Source of the DNA: an uncultured bacterium
GTDB lineage: Bacteria > Actinomycetota > Coriobacteriia > Coriobacteriales > Coriobacteriaceae
Assembly: GCA_905216075.1 (NCBI GenBank)
Contig: CAJMSO010000013.1
Location: forward strand, 1-16,878
Reading direction: 5' to 3'
Length of the DNA stretch: 16,878 bases
Part shown: positions 1-6,811 of the stretch, one piece after another
Numbering within the stretch: position 1 is the first letter of the stretch
Layout: every line of letters begins with the position of its first letter
Notes under the pieces: generated by a model
Told to the model about the DNA's origin: nothing
What the model saw: the letters and a program-made list of their open reading frames with translations, nothing else
The model's database searches: none
Program-made: the position numbers and the translations under genes

Positions 1-80
1 GATTTCATTCGATGTCACCCATTATGCCCACCGCACGGTCATGCCAAACCTGCGGCGGTAAACGATGATATGCAGACTGC
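1..80. other. Left-edge intergenic stretch with a weak hairpin
   Basis: No gene is supported here. On the minus strand this is the 3' flank of the response-regulator gene. Bases 31-55 can fold into an imperfect 8-bp stem (CCGCA...TGCGG plus GGT...ACC, with one bulged base). No T-tract follows on either strand, so it is at most a weak terminator or a processing hairpin. Confidence 0.3.
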
Positions 81-815
81 CTACGCAAGCCCCAAGTGCG
101 CCTTGACCTCGGCTGCGCGACGACGGGACACAGGCACCGTCGAGGTTACGCGATCGAGCCTGAGCTCCATAAGACCCGTGGAACCGATCTCGACATTATG
201 CACGTCTTCCAAATTGACCAGATAACTGCGGTGGACACGGATAAAGCCCTCGGAGGCCAGGCGCCGCTCGAGCGAGGAAATCGACTCATTGACCAGGTAT
301 GTTCCCTCGGCGCAGACGGCGTTGCAAAAATCGGCGCGCGCCTCAAAGTAGCAGACATCCGCCACGGGAATGAACACCCTTTTGCCCCCACGATCCACCG
401 TCAGGCGCAAAGGCTGGCGCGGAGCATGGACGACACGGCGAGCGCCCAGGGCGGTCTCGATCTTGTCGAGTGCCTTTGACAAGCGGGCATCCTCGACCGG
501 TTTGACGATGTAATCGACAGCATCGAGGTTATAGGCATCAGCCGCATACTCGGCAAATGCCGTCACAAACACCACGACTGGCGGCGTCTTTAGGTTCTGC
601 AGCGTCTCGGCAAGCTCAATTCCCGAGCGACCGGGCATGGTAATGTCTAAAAACAGCACGTCGGGCTTGTTCGACAGAATCGACTCCACGGCTTCGGTGA
701 CATTGCCCGCTTCGGCAATCTGTCCCACACGCGTATCCTTTTCCAACAGATAGCGTAGCTCAGCCCTAATGGGAGGCTCGTCATCAACCACCAAGATGTT
801 CCAGCCTTCGGACAT
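81..815 (-). CDS. LytTR-family response regulator
   Basis: This 244-residue protein is a cytoplasmic transcription regulator of the LytR/AlgR type. Residues about 5-122 form the receiver domain, with acidic pocket D11-D12, phosphoacceptor D57 (LFLDITMPG), T85 and K105 (VKPVEDA). Residues about 136-241 form a LytTR DNA-binding domain, recognisable from YFEA and from FIRVHRSYLVN at 191-201. Family knowledge: phosphorylation promotes dimer binding to paired direct repeats upstream of target genes. The gene lies 38 bases downstream of a LytS-type kinase on the same strand, so the two almost certainly form one operon and one phosphorelay. A purine-rich AGAGGGGAAG sits ahead of the ATG, which supports this start. 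The target genes cannot be read from the window. The family call is secure; the regulated process is unknown. Confidence 0.95.
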   Translation of the reverse strand: MSEGWNILVVDDEPPIRAELRYLLEKDTRVGQIAEAGNVTEAVESILSNKPDVLFLDITMPGRSGIELAETLQNLKTPPVVVFVTAFAEYAADAYNLDAVDYIVKPVEDARLSKALDKIETALGARRVVHAPRQPLRLTVDRGGKRVFIPVADVCYFEARADFCNAVCAEGTYLVNESISSLERRLASEGFIRVHRSYLVNLEDVHNVEIGSTGLMELRLDRVTSTVPVSRRRAAEVKAHLGLA

Positions 816-853
816 ATGCGCTTCCCCTCTTTTTCTCTCAATCCAACCGCGTG

Positions 854-2245
854 CTACACCGTTAGCGGCGCCGGCTCATGCGGTTCGCCGTTCAACTCAA
901 CGATGACCTGTGTTCCCACGCCCTCCTGGGACTTCACGCGCATGCCAGAATCTTCTCCGTAAAAGAAATGGATGCGCTGAAGCACATTGAAGAGCGCCAG
1001 ACCGCAACCTCGCTTGACGGAGCCGTCGGCGGTAATGCTCTCGGGCTCCTCTCGGCGATGCTGCTCAAACAGATGCGCGCAGACTTCTTCGTTCATACCG
1101 ATGCCGTCATCTTCGACGATGATCTCCAAGCCGTCATCGGTCTCAAAAGCCCTAACACGAATAGAAAGCGGCTCGGTCTCGCGCTGCGCATGCTTGATGC
1201 AGTTTTCGAGCAGCGGCTGCAAGATAAACGGCGGCACCAGGCTGTCGCGCACCTCAAAGTCGATGTCGACCGAAACGCGCAGACGGCCGTCGCCATACCG
1301 GGCCTGCATAAGATTGATATAACGGGTGCCCTGTTCCACCTCGTGCTCGAGCGTGGTGAGCGTATCGGAATCAGAAAGCGTCTGACGATAGTAGTTGGAA
1401 AAGTCGATCAGCAGCGATCGCGCCTTGTCGGGCTCGGTTCGAACGAGCGACACAATCGTGCTAATGGTATTGAATAGAAAATGCGGGTCGACCTGCGACT
1501 GCAGGGCGCGTAGCTCAACGCGAGCTGTGAGCTCGTCCTGGCGCTCGAGCTCAAAGCTGGCGAGCTGCGTGGAAATGAGATCGGCAAAACCCGAAGCAAG
1601 GGCCGTCTGGCGCATATCGATGCTGCTCAGGCGGGGGTAATACAGCTCGAGTGTGCCCACACAATGCCCGCGCACGGTAAGCGGCGCGACAATGCCGGCG
1701 CGCAGGCGGGGAAAATAGCCACCCGTCTCATTGGAGGTGTCACGCGAAAACACGCTCTGCTCACCCGTCTCAATCACGTTGAGCGTGGTCTTGAGCACGA
1801 CCGGGGTGCCGGCAGGGCACTTTGCCGAGTCCTCGCCCCAGCTTGCCAACACCTGTTTGCCATCGGTAAAGCAGATGGCGGAGGCGATGGTCTCGGATAG
1901 GATAATTTTAGAGGCACCCAGGGCCGCTTCGGGCGTAAGGCCGCGCGACGTGTAGGCGAATATTTTTGATGCGATGGCGAGCGTACGGTCGGTTGCGCTC
2001 GATGTGAGGTCGTCGGGGACCACAAAGACATACGAGAAAAAGAAGCACAGCATGACCAGGCCGGCAATAACGACAACGCCCGGAACGGGATTGGGATTAT
2101 CGGTTAAATCCCAGATAAGCAGCAGAATAAGCGCCGGAACGACAACACCGAGTAGGATGGCCTGGACCACATGCTGGGCCGTACGAAAGACCTTGGTAGA
2201 GTTGTAACTCTTGCCCAGAATCAGCCTGTTTAAATCCACCGTCAT
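854..2245 (-). CDS. LytS-type sensor histidine kinase (two TM helices, GAF-like sensor)
   Basis: This 463-residue membrane kinase should phosphorylate the LytTR regulator encoded just downstream. Two hydrophobic helices lie at about 28-46 and 56-76. A GAF-like region at about 88-228 follows, then a His_kinase domain with phosphoacceptor H255 in QSQVDPHFLFN. The ATPase domain has N-box LLENCIKHA (345-353), G1 DDGIGM (379-384) and G2 RGCGLAL (412-418). It lacks the multi-helix 5TM-LYT sensor of classical LytS/BtsS, so the signal is probably read by the cytosolic GAF-like region; the ligand is unknown. Start choice is uncertain. The Shine-Dalgarno-like AAAAGGGG directly touches the ATG with no spacing, whereas the GTG at codon 3 (position 2239) lies six bases after it and may be the true start. 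The gene follows the permease/amidohydrolase genes but is separated from them by a terminator. Confidence 0.94.
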   Translation of the reverse strand: MTVDLNRLILGKSYNSTKVFRTAQHVVQAILLGVVVPALILLLIWDLTDNPNPVPGVVVIAGLVMLCFFFSYVFVVPDDLTSSATDRTLAIASKIFAYTSRGLTPEAALGASKIILSETIASAICFTDGKQVLASWGEDSAKCPAGTPVVLKTTLNVIETGEQSVFSRDTSNETGGYFPRLRAGIVAPLTVRGHCVGTLELYYPRLSSIDMRQTALASGFADLISTQLASFELERQDELTARVELRALQSQVDPHFLFNTISTIVSLVRTEPDKARSLLIDFSNYYRQTLSDSDTLTTLEHEVEQGTRYINLMQARYGDGRLRVSVDIDFEVRDSLVPPFILQPLLENCIKHAQRETEPLSIRVRAFETDDGLEIIVEDDGIGMNEEVCAHLFEQHRREEPESITADGSVKRGCGLALFNVLQRIHFFYGEDSGMRVKSQEGVGTQVIVELNGEPHEPAPLTV

Positions 2246-2267
2246 CCCCTTTTATCTACCACACCCA

Positions 2268-2300
2268 TAGCAATAAAGAGGGCCGCAAGCGACCCTCTCC
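2268..2300 (-). terminator. Intrinsic terminator behind the amidohydrolase gene
   Basis: Bases 2277-2298 form a hairpin with a 6-bp outer stem (AGAGGG/CCCTCT) and an inner CGC/GCG pairing. On the minus strand it is followed by a T-rich run (TTTATTG). It lies about 60 bases past the amidohydrolase stop and about 30 bases before the kinase start, so it should end the permease-amidohydrolase transcript. A separate small inverted repeat, ATTGCA-TTA-TGCAAT (2301-2315), sits immediately before it. Confidence 0.7.
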
Positions 2301-2356
2301 ATTGCATTATGCAATCAAAAACTGTGTTTTACATCCAGTCATCGACAAACGGTATC

Positions 2357-3634
2357 TTAGGCGCTGTATTTGTTGGCCTCGCCAAAGGTGCCAGCCTCGA
2401 CGATCCAACCGTCCTTCATGATGACGTCCATGTTGTCGGTGTTGAGCACGTGGATGTCGGCGGCGACGTCACCGTTGACGACCAGCAGGTCGGCGCACTT
2501 GCCGGCCTCGATGGAACCGGTCTCGTCCTCGATGTGGCACATCTTGGCACCGTTGAGGGTGGCGCAGGTGATGGTCTCGACCGGGGTGAAGCCGATCTTG
2601 TCGACGAACTCGTACATCTCCTCGATAGAGCAGGTGCCGTACGGGGTGACGAAGGAGAAGGAGTCGGAACCGATCGTCATGACGACGCCGCGCTTCTTGG
2701 CCTCGCGCAGGCAGTCGTAGTTGCGCTGCAGCTCCTTCTCGACCAGGGTGCCCTCGTACTTGTCGTGCAGTTCGGGGACGTAGACGGGCGGATAGGTGGC
2801 GTACCAGGTGGGCAGGAAGGCGATCGTCGGGGTGAAGAAGGTGCCCTGCTCGGCCATGAGGTCCATGGTGCGCTCATCGATATCGAAACCGTGAATCAGC
2901 TGCTCGCAGCCAAAGCGGACGGAATCGTAGGCAGCGGCGTGGTTGTTGTAGCAGTGGCTCCACACGGGGATACCGACCATCTTGGCCTCTTCGACCACGG
3001 CCTGGATCTCCTCGGAGCAATAGTGCTGATCGCGACCGGAGTCCCAGCGCCAGATGCCGCCACCGGTAGCCCAGATCTTGATGGCATCGGGGTTCTCGCG
3101 CAGGCGACGACGGACGGCCTTGCGCAGATCCCAAGGGCCATCGACCTGGTCGCCCCAGGGATGGGATTCCTTGTTGAGCTCCTGGGTGCAGTGGTGGGAG
3201 TCACCGTGACCGGCAACGCGGCAGAAGCCCAGGCCGGTGGCCAGAACGCGCGGGCCCTTAAAGACGCCCTTGTCGATGCAGTCACGGATCTGGATACCAA
3301 AGCGGCCGATCTCGCAGACGGTGGTGAGGCCGTGGGTGAGGCAGTCGTAGGCCTGCTTGACGGCGACGGCCTGCTTCTCGAGAAGCGGCTGCATGACCCA
3401 ATCGGTGTCATCGTCGGTCAGGTTGCCCGAGAAGTGCAGGTGGGTGTCGATCAGGCCGGGAAGGACGGTCTTGCCGGCGGCGTCGATAACCTCAACGCCC
3501 TCGGGAAGGTCCTGCATAGCACCGGCGTACTCGATCTTGCCGTTGTCGTCGACGAGAACGAGGGAGTTCTCGACCGGCTCGGCGCCGGTACCGTCGATGA
3601 GCTTACCGCCAACGATTGCATACTTAGTGGACAT
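2357..3634 (-). CDS. Metal-dependent amidohydrolase (imidazolonepropionase / Xaa-Pro dipeptidase-like)
   Basis: This 425-residue cytoplasmic enzyme belongs to the amidohydrolase superfamily. The full metal-centre set is visible: HxH at H65/H67 (LIDTHLHF), a candidate carboxylated lysine K186 (AIKIWATGG), H227 (WSHCY), H248 (IHGF) and D324 (IGSDS). This fits a binuclear TIM-barrel hydrolase with the usual flanking beta-sandwich at the two ends (about 1-60 and 375-425). Close families hydrolyse cyclic amides or Xaa-Pro/aryl dipeptides; the true substrate cannot be read from sequence. AAGGAGG ahead of the ATG fixes the start, and a 12-base palindrome TATGGATCCATA (3645-3656) overlaps that ribosome-binding region. 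The gene follows the APC permease by 130 bases on the same strand, suggesting that the permease imports the substrate or exports a product. Superfamily sure, specificity unknown. Confidence 0.92.
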   Translation of the reverse strand: MSTKYAIVGGKLIDGTGAEPVENSLVLVDDNGKIEYAGAMQDLPEGVEVIDAAGKTVLPGLIDTHLHFSGNLTDDDTDWVMQPLLEKQAVAVKQAYDCLTHGLTTVCEIGRFGIQIRDCIDKGVFKGPRVLATGLGFCRVAGHGDSHHCTQELNKESHPWGDQVDGPWDLRKAVRRRLRENPDAIKIWATGGGIWRWDSGRDQHYCSEEIQAVVEEAKMVGIPVWSHCYNNHAAAYDSVRFGCEQLIHGFDIDERTMDLMAEQGTFFTPTIAFLPTWYATYPPVYVPELHDKYEGTLVEKELQRNYDCLREAKKRGVVMTIGSDSFSFVTPYGTCSIEEMYEFVDKIGFTPVETITCATLNGAKMCHIEDETGSIEAGKCADLLVVNGDVAADIHVLNTDNMDVIMKDGWIVEAGTFGEANKYSA

Positions 3635-3715
3635 GGTTCCTCCTTATGGATCCATATAGTGGGCGAGGCCATGTTGGGTTTGGCCTCACAAAGCTACCCA
3701 AGTGGTACCGGGTTC

Positions 3716-3744
3716 GGTGCGCGGGAGAGAGGGTCCCGCGCACC
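3716..3744 (-). other. Strong intergenic hairpin between permease and amidohydrolase genes
   Basis: A perfect 11-bp stem (GGTGCGCGGGA at 3716-3726, TCCCGCGCACC at 3734-3744) with a 7-base loop lies about 20 bases past the permease stop. With one bulge the pairing extends about two bases further. No T-tract follows on the minus strand, so it is not a standard intrinsic terminator. It may stabilise the permease mRNA 3' end or lower amidohydrolase expression. Confidence 0.6.
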
Positions 3745-3764
3745 CGATCCGCCCCGGCTAGGCG

Positions 3765-5216
3765 TTACTTTTTGCGGGAATTGGTGAAAGCCATGAGGGC
3801 CAGGCCAATAGCCAGCCAGCCGATCACGATGCTCCACTCCACCATGTTGAGGGAGGCGGGAGAGAACGGAATCACGAGCAGGCCGATGATGATGGCGCAG
3901 GCGGCGATAGCGAGGCCGATGCCAAACTTGCCGCCGGGCACCTCGTAGGGACGAGGCAGGTCGGGCTCGGTGAAGCGCATGCGCAGGCAGGCGAGCGCGA
4001 CCATGCCGCAGGAGAAGATGAAGGCGAGAGCCGACACGTTGGTCAGGGGGATGAGCATGTTCTTGCCCAGGAACGGACCGATGACGGTGATAACGCCCAG
4101 AACGACGCAGGCAAGCTTGGGAGCGCCGGACTTGGGGTCGACCTCGGCGAATTTCTCGGGCAGTTGGCCCTTGCGGCCCATGGCGAGCATGATGCGGCTC
4201 GTGGCGCCGTAGAAGGAGTTCATCGGGCCCATGGGTCCAAGCGTGGCGATGACGAGCATGGCCAGGTACAGGAGCATGTTGATGCCCTTGAGGCAGGCAA
4301 GCGCGGGAACCGGGCTCTTAACAAACTCATGCCAGTCGAGGATGGTGCCGAACGAGTAGATGCAGACCATGTAGAAGCCGCCAGCGGCCAGCAGGGCCAG
4401 GGAGATGATCTTGCCGAACTTGTTCCAGTTGAGGCCCTCGGCTGCTTCCTCAGCCTGCTGAGGAATGGTGTCGAAACCGGCGTAGAAGAACGGAGTCAGA
4501 ACCAGGACCGACACGATGCCGGCGAACAGGCTGGTGCTCTCGGTAGCGGCCTTCCCGCCGCCAGCGCCGGCGACCTGGGAGAACACGGGCATGGCGTTGT
4601 CCGGCGAGCCGGTGAACAGCGAGACGCCCATGGCGAGCAGCATGCCGCAGAGCAGGGCCTTGGTCAGGAAGGCCTGAAGCTTGGCGGCCGAGCTGGCACC
4701 GCGGAAGTTGAGGAAGATGACGTAGACTGCAAAGCCGAGCGCAATCAGCGTCGGGAACAGGTAAACGTCGGCGCCCAGGATGGTGTAGAGCTTGACGGCG
4801 CGCAGCCACTCAAGGCCGGGCAGGCTGCCGAACATCTCGGACACGAGGGTCGAGATGGCGATGGCCTCCCACGGGCACAGGATGCCGTTACCCAGAGCCA
4901 AAAGCCATCCGGTGATGTAGCTCAGCGTACGGCCAAAGCTACGATCGACATACTCGACAATGCCGCCCGAGATGGGGATAGCAGCCGTGAGCTCACCGAA
5001 AACAGCTCCGACGGGCACGAGGAAGATTGCACCCAAGAGGAATGCGATCATAGCGGGAACGGGACCGCCGCCCACGACCATCCAGTCGCCGACCTGCAGA
5101 ACCCAACCGGTACCGATGATGGCACCGAAACCGATGGTGAAGAAGTTCCAGAGCGAAAGCGTTTTCTTCATGCCGCCGTTATCCTCGACTGCAACTTCTG
5201 CGTTCTTGTCCGCCAT
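3765..5216 (-). CDS. APC-superfamily amino acid permease
   Basis: This 483-residue integral membrane transporter has about twelve hydrophobic segments. The glycine-rich first helix FFTIGFGAIIGTGWV (about 25-39) carries the unwound-helix motif typical of amino acid/polyamine/organocation carriers. Family knowledge: these proteins move amino acids or related amines by proton symport or by exchange. The start is placed at the ATG at 5216 because AAAGGAGGGG lies just upstream; an in-frame ATG 39 bases further out has no such site. The substrate is not predictable. The metal-dependent amidohydrolase directly downstream suggests an amide or dipeptide-like compound. A candidate promoter at 5329-5358 and a perfect inverted repeat at 5382-5404 lie upstream. 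The short basic C-terminus (NSRKK) is cytosolic by family topology. Confidence 0.93.
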   Translation of the reverse strand: MADKNAEVAVEDNGGMKKTLSLWNFFTIGFGAIIGTGWVLQVGDWMVVGGGPVPAMIAFLLGAIFLVPVGAVFGELTAAIPISGGIVEYVDRSFGRTLSYITGWLLALGNGILCPWEAIAISTLVSEMFGSLPGLEWLRAVKLYTILGADVYLFPTLIALGFAVYVIFLNFRGASSAAKLQAFLTKALLCGMLLAMGVSLFTGSPDNAMPVFSQVAGAGGGKAATESTSLFAGIVSVLVLTPFFYAGFDTIPQQAEEAAEGLNWNKFGKIISLALLAAGGFYMVCIYSFGTILDWHEFVKSPVPALACLKGINMLLYLAMLVIATLGPMGPMNSFYGATSRIMLAMGRKGQLPEKFAEVDPKSGAPKLACVVLGVITVIGPFLGKNMLIPLTNVSALAFIFSCGMVALACLRMRFTEPDLPRPYEVPGGKFGIGLAIAACAIIIGLLVIPFSPASLNMVEWSIVIGWLAIGLALMAFTNSRKK

Positions 5217-5328
5217 TGTTCCCCTCCTTTCCTTTTTGACGCCCCTTGACGTCACCCCTTGCGCGGTCCGTTTCGCCGCGCACTTTTATTTCCTGGCCTT
5301 AAGATACGGCCTTGGCACAGCAGCTCCG

Positions 5329-5358
5329 CTTGTAGCTCGACCGAAGGCAGAACTGCAA
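5329..5358 (-). promoter_or_regulatory. Candidate sigma-70-type promoter for the permease operon
   Basis: On the minus strand TTGCAG (5353-5358) is followed after 18 bases by TACAAG (5329-5334). The match to consensus is partial: three of six and four of six. The spacing and position, about 110 bases before the permease start, are reasonable. It rests on pattern only. Confidence 0.25.
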
Positions 5359-5381
5359 AACGAGCGGCGCCATTTTCGGGA

Positions 5382-5404
5382 CGAACGGCAAAGTTTGCCG
5401 TTCG
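5382..5404. promoter_or_regulatory. Perfect 11-bp inverted repeat, candidate operator
   Basis: CGAACGGCAAA (5382-5392) and TTTGCCGTTCG (5394-5404) are exact reverse complements around one central base. The site lies 23 bases upstream of the candidate permease -35 box and about 170 bases upstream of the peptidase start. The tiny centre and the absence of a T-tract fit a dimeric DNA-binding site better than a terminator. The binding protein is unknown. The LytTR regulator in this window would be expected to prefer direct repeats, so it is not the obvious candidate. Confidence 0.45.
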
Positions 5405-5411
5405 CTGTTGC

Positions 5412-5428
5412 CGCCCGTCCGACGGGCG
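5412..5428. repeat. 7-bp inverted repeat next to the candidate operator
   Basis: CGCCCGT-CCG-ACGGGCG is a perfect stem with a 3-base loop, seven bases from the larger inverted repeat. GTCCGA inside it can instead pair with TCGGAC about 20 bases further on, so two alternative folds exist. The role is unknown. Confidence 0.4.
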
Positions 5429-5576
5429 TACGTTCATCGGACGCATATAGAGATGTTTTTGAGACCGTGTGTTTTGCGCCTTTCGTACCGTTTACCGAGC
5501 TTTTGACGCGCAGACCCATTTGTTGCACATCTTTTTTGTAGGATAGACAGGTTATACATGAGACAAGGCGGTACGA

Positions 5577-6611
5577 ATGGCATACGGATACAACGACGGT
5601 GATCAACGGCGGCAAAGTGTTCGCCTTGCTGGCCGTACCACGCCGACGCCTAGAAGGGCCACGAGCAGCAATCCGCAACGCCCTCAAGAGCAACCCAGAC
5701 CTTCGTCTCGGCAGCAGACAAGCAGAACACGGCAGAGTGGCCGTCCGAGCACAGCCACAAGCGCGCAGCAAGATAGCCGCTTGGGCGCGCGCACTCGACA
5801 GCGTCAGGCCGAGGTTCCGCAACTGCGCCGCAACGGCGCACGTCAGCCCGGCATCCATATCAACCGCTTCTTTTCGCATCCCCGAGGCGGACGCGACGGC
5901 AAGCCTTACCGCTCGACATCGTACGTGAATGCCCCCGCCCTGTCAGCTCGTCGACTTCGCCTCGCGCTGTGCTCTATCCTCACCTGTCTGGTCTTTGTGC
6001 TTATGAGCTCCTGTATGTCCCACGGCTCAGCCGGCCTCGATCCAACCGCCGAGGACAAGCTGCTCAAGGCCCCGGTTGCGCCCGGCTACTCGTTTGCGTT
6101 TTCGACCCCACGTTCGCAGTGGCAAGCTGGCGCCATGCCCCATATCTATCAGATTGACCCGGCATGGTCGGAGCTGCCCTACGCCGGCGGCACCATCCGC
6201 CAAAATGCCTGCGGCCCTACCTGCCTTACCATGGTCTACATCTATAAGACCGGTCACACCGATATGACGCCGGTCGATATGTGCGCTCTTTCCGAGGCGG
6301 GCAACTATGCCCCCACCGGTGCCACCGAGTGGTCGTTTATGACGAGCGGCGCATGGCAGCTGGGCCTTGACGGAACTGAGCTCCATATCGATCGCAGCTC
6401 CATCACCCAGGCGCTGCGCTCGGGCGCGCCCATCATCGCATCGGTTCGTCCCGGCACCTTTACCAGCGTTGGACACTATATCGTGCTCTGGGGCATCGAC
6501 GATGCCGATCAAGTGGGAGTCTACGACCCCAACTCGCAAAGCCGCAGCGCCCGCCGCTGGGGCGTCGTAGAAGTCCTCAATGAAATCGAAGCCATGTGGG
6601 CTTACTACTAA
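5577..6611 (+). CDS. Membrane-anchored C39-like cysteine peptidase with long basic N-terminal tail
   Basis: The 344-residue protein has three parts. Residues 1-125 are a low-complexity tail rich in Arg, Gln, Ser, Thr and Pro. Residues about 128-148 form one hydrophobic helix. Residues about 185-344 match the Peptidase_C39_2 / papain-like fold, with putative nucleophile C212 in NACGPTC, H300 in GHYIVLWG and D317 in YDPN. By the positive-inside rule the basic tail should stay in the cytoplasm and the peptidase domain should lie outside. The helix ends in MSSC, but the long tail argues against lipoprotein processing. The start has only a weak AAGGCGG ribosome site. Relatives in Gram-positive bacteria act at the cell surface; the substrate here is unknown. 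It is the only plus-strand host gene in the window and stands alone. Confidence 0.85.
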   Translation: MAYGYNDGDQRRQSVRLAGRTTPTPRRATSSNPQRPQEQPRPSSRQQTSRTRQSGRPSTATSAQQDSRLGARTRQRQAEVPQLRRNGARQPGIHINRFFSHPRGGRDGKPYRSTSYVNAPALSARRLRLALCSILTCLVFVLMSSCMSHGSAGLDPTAEDKLLKAPVAPGYSFAFSTPRSQWQAGAMPHIYQIDPAWSELPYAGGTIRQNACGPTCLTMVYIYKTGHTDMTPVDMCALSEAGNYAPTGATEWSFMTSGAWQLGLDGTELHIDRSSITQALRSGAPIIASVRPGTFTSVGHYIVLWGIDDADQVGVYDPNSQSRSARRWGVVEVLNEIEAMWAYY

Positions 6612-6613
6612 TC

Positions 6614-6706
6614 ATTGGGGACAGACTTAAATGAGTGGTCGTTGGGGACAGCCTTTAAGGACTGTCCCATGCTGCCGGCAGGAAAGGAACGTCCCTAAGT
6701 GCCGGG
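6614..6706. repeat. Intergenic repeat cluster (GGGGACAG / AAAGGAACGTCCC type)
   Basis: TTGGGGACAG occurs at 6615-6624 and again at 6642-6651. The second copy pairs with CTGTCCC at 6662-6668 to make a hairpin. A 33-base unit at 6663-6695, containing the palindrome TGCCGGCA and AAAGGAACGTCCC, matches 27 of 33 bases of a second copy at 12378-12410. The look resembles REP-like repeats mobilised by IS200-type transposases, but no such gene lies in the window. Confidence 0.55.
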
Positions 6707-6708
6707 TT

Positions 6709-6746
6709 GAAACAAAAGCCCCGCAGTCGGAGCGGACTGCGGGGCT
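6709..6746 (-). terminator. Intrinsic terminator of the carbamate kinase gene
   Basis: A perfect 12-bp stem (AGCCCCGCAGTC at 6717-6728, GACTGCGGGGCT at 6735-6746) with a 6-base loop is followed on the minus strand by TTTGTTTC. It lies about 65 bases after the carbamate kinase stop. A second hairpin, GTGGGCGC/GCGCCCAC (6766-6789), sits between the stop and the terminator and has no T-tract. Confidence 0.85.
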
Positions 6747-6811
6747 CATGAAGAGAGGCTAGTTTGTGGGCGCTTTGCCTGGCGCCCACGAGAGATGCAA
6801 CAGAGTAGAGA

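Larger units (their letters stand above)
5217..5576. other. Divergent control region between permease and C39-peptidase genes
   Basis: This gene-free stretch of about 360 bases separates a minus-strand and a plus-strand gene, so it should hold both promoters. It contains a weak candidate permease promoter (TTGCAG at 5353-5358 and TACAAG at 5329-5334 on the minus strand, 18-base spacer) and two hairpin-forming inverted repeats (5382-5404 and 5412-5428). A T-rich tract near 5532-5537 and TATACA at 5553-5558 lie just before the peptidase gene. A 63-residue plus-strand frame and a 197-residue minus-strand frame cross here, but neither has a ribosome-binding site or recognisable content. Confidence 0.5.

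Noticed and set aside
2309..3787. A 492-codon plus-strand open frame opposite the amidohydrolase gene
   Set aside because: Same artefact: low-complexity Asp/Val/Gly/Leu product, no ribosome site, opposite a gene with a full catalytic motif set.
6001..6030. Lipoprotein signal in the C39 peptidase (MSSC before the outside domain)
   Set aside because: The hydrophobic helix follows 125 basic residues, so it is a signal anchor rather than an N-terminal signal peptide, and Met at the -3 position is a poor lipobox.
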